DNA of 51,221 nt from the NCBI GenBank assembly GCA_001541255.1, contig LNQR01000100.1, forward strand, positions 1-51,221. Direction: 5' to 3'. How positions within the stretch are numbered: the first letter of the stretch is position 1; the number at the start of each line of letters is the position of its first letter. The notes under the pieces are model-generated. The model worked only from the letters and a program-made list of their open reading frames with translations, ran no database searches and was not told where the DNA came from. Below are positions 25,016 through 34,459 of the stretch, one piece after another. This DNA is from Candidatus Magnetominusculus xianensis (GTDB lineage: Bacteria; Nitrospirota; Thermodesulfovibrionia; Thermodesulfovibrionales; Magnetobacteriaceae). A program made the translations under genes and the position numbers.

Positions 25016-25563
25016 GGGTTGCCCTTCATCAGAGCCTGAATCTCCTCGTGATAACCAATATATCTGTTGAGGGTTATTTCATTTTTGCCGTACTGTGGGT
25101 ATGTCCTCAGAATTTCTATGAACCTATCTTCTGCATCGCGTTCATTCTTAAGCTGGACTACGCCGTCATATATTATATCCACCAGCCTGTCTGCGTATAT
25201 GACGACCTTTTCGACAATGTTTGACAGTGCATAGTCCTTAACAGGCAGGCCAAGCGCCTGTGCCTCTGCGGGCGTCAGTCCGCCGCGAATGTGCTTTTCC
25301 ATTATGTCTGTAACCGCAGCAGGCAGTCCAAGTTTCCTGCCTAACTCTGCCCCTATCTTTCCATGTGTGATGCCGTGAGTTATCGCCTTACCCAAGTCAT
25401 GAAACAAGGCGCCGCGTGCCACAAGTTTCATGTCCATATTGCCTCCACAGCGTTCAGCAATCTCAAGGGACTTCCTGGCCACTTTGACACAGTGGTCAAT
25501 ATCGTCAGCGCTCACCCCTGAACGGCGTAACAAATCTACATCTTTTTCATCTATCACGACCAT
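25000..25563 (-). CDS. HD-domain phosphohydrolase
   Basis: A 187-residue protein with a single HD domain. H-x-C-VKVARKS near residue 25 supplies the first His, FHDLGKAITHG holds the HD pair near residue 55, and further metal ligands probably lie in GITHGKIGA and KHIRGG. A short Asp near YADRLVD completes the set. The family hydrolyses nucleotides or phosphate esters; the substrate is unknown. It sits 21 nt downstream of the PLD-type gene and overlaps the MFS gene. Confidence 0.87.
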   Translation of the reverse strand: MVVIDEKDVDLLRRSGVSADDIDHCVKVARKSLEIAERCGGNMDMKLVARGALFHDLGKAITHGITHGKIGAELGRKLGLPAAVTDIMEKHIRGGLTPAEAQALGLPVKDYALSNIVEKVVIYADRLVDIIYDGVVQLKNERDAEDRFIEILRTYPQYGKNEITLNRYIGYHEEIQALMKGNPCQHM

Positions 25564-25584
25564 GGTATTGTTGTCCTCCGCTGT

Positions 25585-26187
25585 TTAATATCTATTTCTT
25601 TCACGCTTTGAGTGTTCTCTCCTGCCATTGTGTCCTTCTTCTGAATGCTGGCCCTTGTAGTCTTCTGAGTGTTGTCTGTGCAAGTTCCAGTTAGCGATAT
25701 AGACATTGGCAAGCTCTCGTGATTTCAGGACTAGCAGATTCTCTGCGTTTTCGTATTCTGCCGATTTAGTGAAATTGAAACTCCCTGTAATGACGGTTTC
25801 TCTGTCAATAATCATAACCTTATTATGGGCTATGTTATGAATAGAATCTATATAAGTCGGTATCCCGGCATTATATGTGAAAACTCCGGCGCTGTAGTGT
25901 TCTGAAATAATGCTCTTGTCCATAATGATTGCTATGTTCACGCCGGACTTGCTGGCATTAATAAGCGCCTTGGCAATTGGCTTTGAGGTAAAGGAATATG
26001 CCTGAATGAGAATTTCTGACCGTGCTTTGGAGATCTCTGCGACTATGGCCCCAGCTGCCCCTCCATGCGGTGAAAAATACACGTGGGCTGTGGTGTTCAA
26101 CGGTACGTCAAGTGCATAAGCCGATGTCAATATGGGCAGAAAAATCAGGGCTGCGGCTAAAACCTGCCTCTCAGCCCTTAGTAGCAT
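25585..26187 (-). CDS. secreted PLD-family nuclease-like protein
   Basis: The 200-residue protein has a signal peptide ending SAYA and one HKD motif (HNKVMIIDRETVITGSFNFT, with H, K and D spaced HxKx4D). This is the architecture of Nuc-type PLD endonucleases, which dimerise to build the active site. SKARSEILIQAYSFTS is a further family signature. The last 30 residues are very hydrophilic (HSEDYKGQHSEEG and Arg-rich end) and unusual for the family. It overlaps the preceding gene by 17 nt. A DNA-degrading role outside the cytoplasm is inferred. Confidence 0.88.
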   Translation of the reverse strand: MLLRAERQVLAAALIFLPILTSAYALDVPLNTTAHVYFSPHGGAAGAIVAEISKARSEILIQAYSFTSKPIAKALINASKSGVNIAIIMDKSIISEHYSAGVFTYNAGIPTYIDSIHNIAHNKVMIIDRETVITGSFNFTKSAEYENAENLLVLKSRELANVYIANWNLHRQHSEDYKGQHSEEGHNGRREHSKRERNRY

Positions 26188-26860
26188 TGTCTGTGCCGCC
26201 AGGGCTTTTCATAATATATGGAGACATTGGGAAGTCTTTTTCCAGTTCCGCAATTTTTGCCTTTGCCTCATCGGTCTTGCCTGAAGCGGTAAGCAGCGAT
26301 GCCCACTCAAACAGGGCCAGGTCTTTGAATATCGGGGTTTTCAGCGCGTAGAGTTTTTGAATGGTCTGAAGCGCCTTATCAGCAGTGCCTTTAGCCTTGT
26401 ACAGCTCGAAGAGCCTGTAGTATGATATGGGCAGCAGCTTGTCATATGTCTGGAAAGTATCATTAAACTTAATCAGGGTCTTCTCTGCCTCGTCGATGTT
26501 GCCAAGTTCTATGAATGCCGCCGCAGTGTAAAGCAGAGAAACAGGGGATTTTTCCTCGTTATATGAGCGTTGAAAGTCAGCGAGAGACGCCTTTAATCTC
26601 TTTTCTGTGTCTGCCGCAGATGTTTGACCATAAAAGGCATTATACGCACGATAGTTCAATGTCGAGACCTGACCTTGCGAATAATATTGATAAATTACGA
26701 TTAATGACACAATTACGATGAGAGCAACGGCAGCGCCAATGATGAGCTGCGAACGCTGTTTATTTTTATCGAGATAGTGTTTAAGGTGTTCGTATGAGGA
26801 CGGCAGATCGCCTTTAGATATGTCATGTTTCACAGGTCTTTTCTTAATGGCCTTAGGCAT
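26171..26860 (-). CDS. membrane-anchored tetratricopeptide-like protein (YfgM/TPR_21 type)
   Basis: The 229-residue protein has a basic cytoplasmic N-terminus (KAIKKRPVKHD), one membrane helix at about 40-62 (LIIGAAVALIVIVSLIVIY) and a periplasmic helical-repeat domain with TPR-like units (IELGNIDEAEKTLIKF, KAKGTADKALQTIQKLY, TASGKTDEAKAKIAELE). This is the YfgM layout, associated elsewhere with the SecYEG translocon and chaperones. The role here is unknown. Confidence 0.75.
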   Translation of the reverse strand: MPKAIKKRPVKHDISKGDLPSSYEHLKHYLDKNKQRSQLIIGAAVALIVIVSLIVIYQYYSQGQVSTLNYRAYNAFYGQTSAADTEKRLKASLADFQRSYNEEKSPVSLLYTAAAFIELGNIDEAEKTLIKFNDTFQTYDKLLPISYYRLFELYKAKGTADKALQTIQKLYALKTPIFKDLALFEWASLLTASGKTDEAKAKIAELEKDFPMSPYIMKSPGGTDNATKG

Positions 26861-26880
26861 ATTTGTATTCTCCAGTTAAT

Positions 26881-27537
26881 TTATAAATTTTTAAAGAGTT
26901 TATCGACGATATACTGCGATTGTTTAAAAATATCCGATAGTTTGCCGGGTGGAATACCGGCGCCAAGTAGGACTTTAACGGCTGTGTCCTTAGTTATCAG
27001 GTCATCGGGCGAATGCGTGTCTGTGTTAATAACAAGCGGCAGCCCAAACTCCCTGGCTTTGATGGCAACATGCCCGTTTGTCAGGCTGTGGCCCTTGCGG
27101 GCGGTTATCTCAAGCGTAACGCCTGAGTCCTTTGCAAGGCGGCAATCCTCGTCTGAGATGAGGCCGGGATGGGCAAGTATATCAACTCCTGCCATTATAG
27201 CAGCCCTGTTAGTGCCCTCTATGACAGGCTCAACGATAGTCTCGCCGTGAACAACAATCAGCTTAGCCCCAAGCGAACGGGCAAGTTCTGTAAGAGCGGC
27301 AATCATCTCCGGCGGTACATGTGTCAGCTCAACCCCGGGAATGACCTTTATATTGCTATGGTGATTGAGGTCATCGGCAACCTTGACGATTTTGGGAACT
27401 AAAAACTCAATGTTTGAGCTGTCAGTGTGATCAGTCAGCGCGATGGCCGTATATCCGGCGGCGTGCGCCCTTTGGACAAGCTCTGAAGGGACAAGCTGCC
27501 CGTCACTGAAAAACGTGTGCGTATGCAGGTCAATCAC
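26881..27537 (-). CDS. PHP-domain metal-dependent phosphoesterase
   Basis: The 218-residue protein has the four PHP motifs: MIDLHTHTFFSDG, ALTDHTDSSN, PGVELTHV with VHGETI, and HPGLI plus INTDTHS near the end. All metal histidines and aspartates appear intact. Members include histidinol phosphatase and 5'-3' nucleoside-phosphate phosphatases; the short length favours a small-molecule or oligonucleotide phosphatase. It lies between the TPR-like gene and the dGTPase gene. Confidence 0.88.
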   Translation of the reverse strand: MIDLHTHTFFSDGQLVPSELVQRAHAAGYTAIALTDHTDSSNIEFLVPKIVKVADDLNHHSNIKVIPGVELTHVPPEMIAALTELARSLGAKLIVVHGETIVEPVIEGTNRAAIMAGVDILAHPGLISDEDCRLAKDSGVTLEITARKGHSLTNGHVAIKAREFGLPLVINTDTHSPDDLITKDTAVKVLLGAGIPPGKLSDIFKQSQYIVDKLFKNL

Positions 27538-27613
27538 AGTACTATTTAACCTCCCAAAAGCATTAGACTATTATAATGGTTTAACCTATGATTTTTGCAA
27601 GAAAAGATTTGGG

Positions 27614-28678
27614 CTAAAAAACAGTCCAGCGCTGCGGTATAAAAATCTTCTCAAAATTCATAAGCGCAAAGCGGTCTGTCATCCCCGCGATGAAGTCACA
27701 GACATGTGTAAGCAGGCCATCACCGGCAGCATACGCCTTGTCTTTGTCAATGACATTAGGGATAAGCCCTGCGTGTTCAGCGTAATATGTATAAAGGCTC
27801 TGAACGATATTCTCTGCCTTATGAAATTCCTCTTTTAGTTTAGCGCTTTCATACACTTTGGTGTAGAGAAAGGAGCGCAGTTGATTCACGGCTGCCATGA
27901 TGCCGTCGGACATGGTTATTTTGTCTAACCCTGTTTCTAATGTGTTATAAATCAGGTCCCTGACCATGGTGTCAATACGCTTGGAGTGAGATTTACCGAG
28001 GACGGAGGATATGTCATCGGGGATGTCTTTTTTGTGAATGACTTCAGCCCTGAGCGCGTCGTCAAGGTCGTGATTTACATAGGCAATAACATCGGAGATA
28101 CGAACGACTTGTCCTTCGAGTGTGTCGGCCATATCGTTTGGGGAGTCGGAGAGAATCTTGCCCATGCCCTTTGAGTGCTTGATGATACCGTTTCTGACTT
28201 CATATGTAAGATTAAGGCCGGAGCCGTTTTTCTCAAGGACATCGACAACCCTGAGGCTCTGGACATAGTGGTCAAAACCGCCGGGGTGAATCTTTCGCAG
28301 GACGGCCTCACCTGCGTGGCCAAACGGTGTGTGTCCGAGGTCGTGTCCGAGGGCAATTGCCTCTGTGAGGTCTTCGTTGAGCCTGAGTGCACGGGCAATA
28401 GTGCGCGAAATTTGTGCTACCTCAAGGACATGAGTGAGGCGGGTTCTGTAGTGGTCGCCCTTTGGGGCAAGAAAAACCTGAGTCTTGTGTTTAAGCCGCC
28501 TGAAGGATTTACAGTGAATAATCCTGTCTCTGTCGCGTTGAAAACAGGTTCGGATATCGCCCTCTTTCTCGGGGGTCTGGCGTCCCCTTGTGTTGGCGCT
28601 TAGGCAGGCGCGGGGGTGGAGTGTGTTTTTTTCTATCTCTTGTGTCTGCTGTCTGATTATCACATTATACCTCATCAC
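27614..28678 (-). CDS. dgt: deoxyguanosinetriphosphate triphosphohydrolase-like protein
   Basis: A dNTPase of 354 residues. The N-terminal [20 protein letters not shown] and [19 protein letters not shown] carry the first His, and [14 protein letters not shown] the HD pair. An allosteric-type helical region follows, and the final domain ends PQRWTVF. It removes triphosphate from dNTPs and so sets dNTP pools; some relatives defend against phage by dNTP depletion. It overlaps rmuC by 14 nt, so both are translated from one message. Confidence 0.93.
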   Translation of the reverse strand: MMRYNVIIRQQTQEIEKNTLHPRACLSANTRGRQTPEKEGDIRTCFQRDRDRIIHCKSFRRLKHKTQVFLAPKGDHYRTRLTHVLEVAQISRTIARALRLNEDLTEAIALGHDLGHTPFGHAGEAVLRKIHPGGFDHYVQSLRVVDVLEKNGSGLNLTYEVRNGIIKHSKGMGKILSDSPNDMADTLEGQVVRISDVIAYVNHDLDDALRAEVIHKKDIPDDISSVLGKSHSKRIDTMVRDLIYNTLETGLDKITMSDGIMAAVNQLRSFLYTKVYESAKLKEEFHKAENIVQSLYTYYAEHAGLIPNVIDKDKAYAAGDGLLTHVCDFIAGMTDRFALMNFEKIFIPQRWTVF

Positions 28679-30050
28679 CTGAGTACAGACGGGTGGGTTC
28701 GTGCGTTATTTCCTCTATTGCAACGGTCTCATCGGAGACAGCAACGCCAAGTTCTCTGAATTTCCTTAACGTGGGCAGCAGCCGTTTATCAACAGAAGAG
28801 ACAACGGAGTTGTACCCATCGACGGACTTCTTAATGCCTTTTCCAAGTTCGGCAAGGTACTTAACGAACGTATTTGACCGCTCATATAGTTCTTTAGCGG
28901 CCTTAGCTATCAGTTCGGCGTTTTTTGCCATTTGTTCCTGGCGCCATCCAAAGGCAATTGCCCGCAAGAGGGCAATCAGCGTAAACGGGGTGGAGATGAT
29001 TATCCTCTTAGAGGCGGCATCCTCAAGCAGCGCTATATCATACTCAAGCGCGGCGCTGAAGAACGACTCCCCGGGCAGGAACAGGACGACAAACTCCGGT
29101 GACTTTTTAAACTGCTCCCAGTATGCCTTATTCGCAAGCCTCTCCATATGGTCTCTGACATGCCGTGCGTGTTTTTTAAACAACTCTGCCCTGTTTTCAT
29201 CCGGCGTATCAGACGAAATGGCCTCAATATAGGCAATGAGAGAGACCTTTGAGTCCACAACGATGTCCCTGTTCGATGGCAGATGTACAACCATATCAGG
29301 TCTTAGACGGCCTTTATCTGTGTCAACAGAGCTTTGCAGATTGAAGTCACAGTACTCAGTCATACCGGCAAGCTCTACGGTTCGTGTGAGCTGGATTTCA
29401 CCCCATCTGCCCCGAATCTGGGGGTTTTTGAGGGCGGTAGAGAGATTGGATGTCTCCTTTTGCAGTTGCTGGTTTGACAGCACGATGTTCTGAATATGGG
29501 TGGCAAGGCTGCCGTGGTCTCTGTCCCACTTGGACTCAAGCTTTTGGATTTGCTCTTCGTACTTTTTCAGGGTCTCTGTGAGCGGGGAGACGAGGCCGTG
29601 AATTTTTTCCTGATGGAGGCCGAGGCTGCCCTTTGTTTCTGAGAGGATTTTCTCAAGGGATTCCGAGGCAAGCCTGATAAAATCCTCGGATGTGCTTTTA
29701 AGGGCAACGGCAGAGAGGGCGGTAAAGGTATCGGTGAGGTCTTTTTTTGCTGTTTCGATGATAGCCTGTTGAGCCTTCAGGTTTTCGTCTGAGGCAATGA
29801 GTTTAGTCTGGAGGACTGCGTGGGATTGCTGTGAAGCTGACAAATCTTCTCTTAGTGCTATAATCTCATTGTTTTTGTCTGAGAGCTGCCCTCTGAGCGA
29901 GCTGAGTTCAGCAGTTGCGGCCTTTACGTCCCCTTCGAGCGCGGAGCATTTCATATAATGCTCACCAAGCAAACGGCGGCTGACTATGAGCCATGAGACA
30001 ACAGCGCCAATAGAAATGCCTGCTATAAAGATAATCGTATTGGTCAACAT
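28665..30050 (-). CDS. rmuC: DNA recombination protein RmuC
   Basis: The 461-residue protein has one N-terminal membrane helix ([18 protein letters not shown]), a long coiled coil (about residues 35-190), and the RmuC nuclease-like core with [35 protein letters not shown] and [17 protein letters not shown]. RmuC limits inverted-repeat-induced rearrangements. It is the first gene of a seven-gene minus-strand run. The predicted transcription start lies only 3-5 nt before the ATG and no Shine-Dalgarno is seen, so translation may be leaderless. Confidence 0.95.
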   Translation of the reverse strand: MLTNTIIFIAGISIGAVVSWLIVSRRLLGEHYMKCSALEGDVKAATAELSSLRGQLSDKNNEIIALREDLSASQQSHAVLQTKLIASDENLKAQQAIIETAKKDLTDTFTALSAVALKSTSEDFIRLASESLEKILSETKGSLGLHQEKIHGLVSPLTETLKKYEEQIQKLESKWDRDHGSLATHIQNIVLSNQQLQKETSNLSTALKNPQIRGRWGEIQLTRTVELAGMTEYCDFNLQSSVDTDKGRLRPDMVVHLPSNRDIVVDSKVSLIAYIEAISSDTPDENRAELFKKHARHVRDHMERLANKAYWEQFKKSPEFVVLFLPGESFFSAALEYDIALLEDAASKRIIISTPFTLIALLRAIAFGWRQEQMAKNAELIAKAAKELYERSNTFVKYLAELGKGIKKSVDGYNSVVSSVDKRLLPTLRKFRELGVAVSDETVAIEEITHEPTRLYSGDEV

Positions 30051-30060
30051 AAGCCGTTAA

Positions 30061-30090
30061 ATTATAATGAATAGCAGGAGGTTATCACAA
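30061..30090 (-). promoter_or_regulatory. sigma-70-type promoter for rmuC
   Basis: On the minus strand TTGTGA (30085-30090), an 18-nt spacer and a perfect TATAAT (30061-30066). The -10 ends 10 nt before the rmuC ATG. Confidence 0.55.
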
Positions 30091-30264
30091 GTAAAAAATC
30101 AAGCAGACAGGGCATGACTACCTGTTACTGAGATATGAGACACACCATTGCGAACTATTTTACTAATCATCAGTTTTCAATTTAACTTACTTATCACTAA
30201 AACTACTGAATTTCTTAAAATACTATAACCATGATTGTGTTTCTTATTGAGAACAATATTTCTC

Positions 30265-30294
30265 TTGACATAATATAAATCTATTTAATATTAT
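30265..30294 (+). promoter_or_regulatory. sigma-70-type promoter for the amidohydrolase gene
   Basis: TTGACA (30265-30270), an 18-nt spacer and TATTAT (30289-30294), 36 nt before the ATG at 30331. The remaining 30091-30264 is AT-rich and shows no gene. Confidence 0.65.
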
Positions 30295-30330
30295 CTATAT
30301 AAAGCAAAAAATAGAACACAGGAGGTTGCC

Positions 30331-31536
30331 ATGAGTAAGAAGTTTTATGATATACATTTCCATGCATTTAACTTAAGTCATCCTGATATATTAGCATTTA
30401 TTAAAAGATTTGGGATAGAAAAAGCGCTGTTTCTTGGCTCAATGGCTCCATTGGCAGCAATATTGTTAAAACATAAGATTGATGATTACAAAAATCTGAT
30501 ATCTTTGATGGAGCATGATCTTGGTTCTTATTTTCTTATTGTTGAAGAGATTTTAGCACAAAATAAAAATTGTCAGATAATTAAAAACGAGAAGGCCATT
30601 ATAGGAGGACAAGACTACGACAAAATAGTCATTACACCACTTATGATGGATTTCGGGTACAAGGGACTGAAAGACAAAGGGATACTATACGAATTAAAGA
30701 AAAAGCCAATCAGAGAGCAGGTCATTGATTTATTTAACGGGATTCGTGACTATAAAAAGGAAAGCAAAATTCATATCTTTGAAATATTCCCGTTTATGGG
30801 TATAAACACAGCTAATTACACGATAGATGAACTGTTGGAGCTTCTCGAAAAATATTTCAAAGACTATACCGGCAAAGAGAATGACTTGCTGGAAAATATG
30901 GGCAAATTCGATGGAACCATTGACAACATAAAAAGTAACTTCTTTGCAGGCATAAAGGTTTACCCTCCACTTGGGTTTGATCCATGGCCTGAGGATAATG
31001 AGGACGAGCTTTTCAAAGTAAAACTCCTCTATTCATGCTGTGTTGAAAAGCAAATCCCAATCACAAGCCACTGCAGCGATGGTGGTTTTCTCGTAATAGA
31101 TAAAGAACGGCATGAGTTGATTGGCTCTCCAGAAAGGTGGGAGAGGGTGCTGACTTATGATAAAGGAAGGTATAAGAACCTGAAATTGAATTTAGCACAT
31201 TTTGGGTGGAAATCGTCTGGTTATGTAGCCACTGACTGGGCCAAAAAGATAGTCGATCTTATCCTCAGGTTCGATAATGTTTACACCGACATTGCCTACA
31301 GAGGAATTGATAACGACTATTACCAAATGCTTCGTAATTTTATCGACAGTTACAAAGACGATGCCCTCATTAAGAAATTGGAAGACCGAATCCTTTTTGG
31401 CTCCGATTTTATGATAAACCTGCGAGACATCGATTCATACAATGACTATCTGTGTAAGTTCTCAAAGGCAAAGCCAATAAGCTCGATCAGGGATAAAATG
31501 TGTCAAGACAATCCGAGAAGATTTCTTAATAAGTAA
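30331..31536 (+). CDS. amidohydrolase-superfamily protein
   Basis: The 401-residue protein has a metal-dependent TIM-barrel pattern: DIHFHAF (HxH on strand 1), IKVYPPLG with a lysine on strand 4, TSHCSDGG on strand 5, NLAHFG on strand 6 and LFGSDF on the last strand. This resembles the amidohydrolase-2 branch, which includes decarboxylases and lactone hydrolases. The substrate is unknown. AGGAGG precedes the ATG. It is a single-gene unit on the opposite strand to both neighbours and more AT-rich than they are, so it may have been acquired. Confidence 0.8.
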   Translation: MSKKFYDIHFHAFNLSHPDILAFIKRFGIEKALFLGSMAPLAAILLKHKIDDYKNLISLMEHDLGSYFLIVEEILAQNKNCQIIKNEKAIIGGQDYDKIVITPLMMDFGYKGLKDKGILYELKKKPIREQVIDLFNGIRDYKKESKIHIFEIFPFMGINTANYTIDELLELLEKYFKDYTGKENDLLENMGKFDGTIDNIKSNFFAGIKVYPPLGFDPWPEDNEDELFKVKLLYSCCVEKQIPITSHCSDGGFLVIDKERHELIGSPERWERVLTYDKGRYKNLKLNLAHFGWKSSGYVATDWAKKIVDLILRFDNVYTDIAYRGIDNDYYQMLRNFIDSYKDDALIKKLEDRILFGSDFMINLRDIDSYNDYLCKFSKAKPISSIRDKMCQDNPRRFLNK

Positions 31537-31546
31537 GATGATGACG

Positions 31547-32572
31547 TTAGAGGGCTGTTGATAAGACTGCTGTCCTTATGCCTTCTAACTCAAACGCAAG
31601 TTCCTTCAGGCTGTACGAAAACGATATGAAGTGAGCTACATCGTCTATAGAATAGTTAAGGGCAGTGTTAGTTTTTCTCAACTCTAAGCGGCGGCTCTCC
31701 ATAGCGTTTACGGCTTCACTTAAGTTGGGAAATGTCTTAGCGTTGAGTGCATCAACAATCACGTGCTCGAGGGCATTGATTTCCACGGCAAACTCCTGTT
31801 GAAATCCATTACGCTTTGCCCCCTTTACCGAGTGGCTCATCGATATGAGGATTTCAAATATCCTGCGTTGCGCATCCATTATGGTTGAATAGTCCATAGT
31901 GTTACTTGTAAATCTCCCGGGCTCTCTTAAATAATGTGTAAATAAAGTAGAGTTGTTTTGAATAGTGGCAGTTATCTCCCTGCGAAGATTAGATATTTTC
32001 GTGTCGTCATACTCTGCGGTCATGAGACATTGTACGAGTGTTTGAAATAATTCTGAACTTTTTTCAAACATGCTGGAAATCCCGCGGGCAAGTGCGTCAC
32101 TCGCCTTTGACGGCCAGAGAAAAAGGGAAACAAACAGCGCAATCAATATCCCTACCGTTATCTCAAGTAATCTTGAAATCCCTGTGGTCAACGGGTTTGT
32201 CCCGCCAATCATAATTATAATTGACGCAGTAATTGCAGTCACACGAAAACTATCATGATACTTTGACAAATAGAAGGATATGAAAACTGATAGGAATATA
32301 CTTATGCCCATTGTCAGAAGGTTACTTCCCATAATCGTCAACAGTACCACACCCATTACTGCACCAAAGAGTGTACCTAAGACCCTCGACCACGCTGCAC
32401 CAATCGAGCCGCCACTATGTGACTGCATCACTATAATAACTGAGATCACAGACCAATAACCTTGTTTCAGCTCCAGCAAATCGCAAAATAACATAGACAT
32501 TGCCGCAGCCAGGGCTGTCTTCAGTGAGTGCCTGATATTAGCGGTATCCAACTGCTTGATTATACTAATCAT
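31547..32572 (-). CDS. FUSC/aromatic acid exporter-type membrane protein
   Basis: The 341-residue protein has six likely membrane helices in the first 165 residues. The family motifs are LKQGYWSVISVIIVMQ, GAAWSRVLGTLFGAVMG and RLLEITVGILIALFVS, and a soluble helical C-terminal half follows. This fits the half-size FUSC/ArAE efflux proteins, which export aromatic acids or polyamine-like compounds. It ends 11 nt from the convergent amidohydrolase gene. No Shine-Dalgarno is obvious. Confidence 0.85.
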   Translation of the reverse strand: MISIIKQLDTANIRHSLKTALAAAMSMLFCDLLELKQGYWSVISVIIVMQSHSGGSIGAAWSRVLGTLFGAVMGVVLLTIMGSNLLTMGISIFLSVFISFYLSKYHDSFRVTAITASIIIMIGGTNPLTTGISRLLEITVGILIALFVSLFLWPSKASDALARGISSMFEKSSELFQTLVQCLMTAEYDDTKISNLRREITATIQNNSTLFTHYLREPGRFTSNTMDYSTIMDAQRRIFEILISMSHSVKGAKRNGFQQEFAVEINALEHVIVDALNAKTFPNLSEAVNAMESRRLELRKTNTALNYSIDDVAHFISFSYSLKELAFELEGIRTAVLSTAL

Positions 32573-32598
32573 TAATGTCTAATACACACCGTTGTATA

Positions 32599-33327
32599 TT
32601 AAAAATCATCCGCTCCCCGCTTCACACTCTTGTACTGAAGATAAAGCATAAGTCCACCCCAAATAAAGGATATGACCATAAGCATAATACCTCCAGCATA
32701 GAGCGTCACTGCAATTCGATGGTCATAATGCAGCATGTGCATATCCTTTAAAATCACATGCCAGTCGTGAAAATCAGGGTCCTCGTAGCCAAATATCCCA
32801 CCAATCAGAGGCAAGACAAGCGCCCTTGCATCGTTTACATAGACGGCCACATCCATGAGGTTTTCACCCACCCAACACAGACATATCGAGGCGCCAAACG
32901 GGTCCCTTGTCTTTATCAATAACGCGAAAAGGCAGATAAGGGGAATCAACACCTGACCAAGACTCCCACCTAGCACACCAATAAACTGCCCAAATACCCT
33001 GAATATCGTATGCCCAGCCTCGTGAAAGGCAAGGTTTACGTTGTGAATAAACCAGCCGCGCTCATAGAATCTCACCATAGGCGTTGTAATAATACTAATC
33101 CCCCAGACGACAATCCCTGCAAAGACCAACACACGACCGTAGAAATATAAAGGATTAATGCTTGTATCTATATGAAAAAATAGACTATACCAGCCGCCTG
33201 AACCGGTGGTCACTGATGCCGAATCTGACGGCAGTACGCGCCTCCTGTATTTGGAAAATATAAGTCCGCACCTGCGGCACTCATCCTGCACTCCCCTGCT
33301 TTCAAACCCACACTTTGGACACTTCAT
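32599..33327 (-). CDS. zinc-ribbon membrane protein with HExxH metalloprotease-like motif
   Basis: From ATG 33327 (AGGAGG 10 nt upstream) the protein has 242 residues. It starts with a zinc ribbon (MKCPKCGFESRG and CRRCGLIFSKY) and has a membrane helix near 75-95. FHEAGHTIFRVFG follows in a membrane-proximal region, then further helices containing GGSLGQVLIPL and CLCWVGENLMD. The HEAGH motif suggests a membrane metalloprotease of the M50-like kind, and GENLMDVAVYVND could supply the third ligand. The combination is not a family I can name. Confidence 0.65.
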   Translation of the reverse strand: MKCPKCGFESRGVQDECRRCGLIFSKYRRRVLPSDSASVTTGSGGWYSLFFHIDTSINPLYFYGRVLVFAGIVVWGISIITTPMVRFYERGWFIHNVNLAFHEAGHTIFRVFGQFIGVLGGSLGQVLIPLICLFALLIKTRDPFGASICLCWVGENLMDVAVYVNDARALVLPLIGGIFGYEDPDFHDWHVILKDMHMLHYDHRIAVTLYAGGIMLMVISFIWGGLMLYLQYKSVKRGADDF

Positions 33328-33446
33328 ATCACACACACCTCCTGAGTCACTGATTATAATACATGGACAACGCAGGAAAATCACAGCCAGAAAATCCTAT
33401 AAGTGTACTTGTTTTTTCAGTCAGTGTTTGTCTAAAATCAACTATC

Positions 33447-34415
33447 ATGTTTCCAACGGTGAGGCCGAGACGCCTTAGATATAATCCCGTTCTCAGGGAT
33501 ATGGTCAGAGAGACATCGCTTTCTGTGACTAATCTTATTTACCCCCTTTTTGTGACTTTTGGACATAACGTCAAAAGGCCGATTCAATCCATGCCGGGGT
33601 GTGTTACAGAATCGGTTGATGTGATAGCACAATCGGCAAAAGAGATACACACATTAGGAATTCCAGCGGTTATCCTCTTCGGAATCCCAGAACATAAGGA
33701 CGAAAAAGGAGCAGGCGCATATGACCCGGACGGTGTCATTCAGCGGGCAGTTAAAGAGATAAAACACGCCGTGCCTGAATTGTTTGTTATTACAGATGTA
33801 TGCCTGTGTGAGTACACAAGCCACGGGCACTGTGGAATATTAGAAAATGGGCAAATCCTCAACGACCCAACCCTTGAACTTCTGGCAAAGACCGCCGTTT
33901 CTCACGTGCGAGCCGGTGCAGATATGCCTGCACCCTCTGATATGATGGACGGGCGCGTTCTATCAATCAGAACAGCCCTTGATACAGAGGGATTTGCCTC
34001 CATACCAATTATGAGCTATGCAGTTAAGTACTCATCTGCCTTTTATGGGCCATTCAGAGAAGCCGCAGAGTCCACACCCGCCTTCGGCGACAGGAAATCC
34101 CATCAGATGGACCCCGCCAACCGCCGTGAGGCCATAAAAGAAGCCGCTATTGATCTTGAAGAAGGCGCAGACATTCTCATGGTAAAGCCCGCCCTCTCTT
34201 ATCTTGATATAATATCGGACGTAAAACGCGCATTTAACGTCCCTGTTGCCGCCTATAATGTCTCCGGCGAATACGCAATGGTTCACGCAGGGGCAAGGCT
34301 TGGCTGGATAGACTACGAAAAGGTTATGATGGAAGTCCTGCTGTCGATTAAACGCGCCGGGGCGGATTTGATTCTTACGTATTTCGCAAAGGACGCTGCC
34401 AAACTATTGGGTTGA
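33447..34415 (+). CDS. hemB: porphobilinogen synthase (delta-aminolevulinic acid dehydratase)
   Basis: HemB condenses two 5-aminolevulinates to porphobilinogen, feeding haem, sirohaem and cobalamin. From ATG 33447 the protein has 322 residues and begins [18 protein letters not shown]. The zinc cysteines are in [14 protein letters not shown], so it is the Zn-dependent type. The two active-site lysines are in [16 protein letters not shown] and [12 protein letters not shown]. The upstream in-frame ATG at 33363 would add an atypical 28 residues. Divergent from the zinc-ribbon gene. Shine-Dalgarno weak. Confidence 0.96.
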   Translation: MFPTVRPRRLRYNPVLRDMVRETSLSVTNLIYPLFVTFGHNVKRPIQSMPGCVTESVDVIAQSAKEIHTLGIPAVILFGIPEHKDEKGAGAYDPDGVIQRAVKEIKHAVPELFVITDVCLCEYTSHGHCGILENGQILNDPTLELLAKTAVSHVRAGADMPAPSDMMDGRVLSIRTALDTEGFASIPIMSYAVKYSSAFYGPFREAAESTPAFGDRKSHQMDPANRREAIKEAAIDLEEGADILMVKPALSYLDIISDVKRAFNVPVAAYNVSGEYAMVHAGARLGWIDYEKVMMEVLLSIKRAGADLILTYFAKDAAKLLG

Positions 34416-34459
34416 TATCGACAGATGATCATGCTGTGTCATGCTGATACATTGAAGCG

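Noticed and set aside
28693..29232. 179-residue frame antisense to rmuC
   Set aside because: Shadow of the RmuC reading frame.
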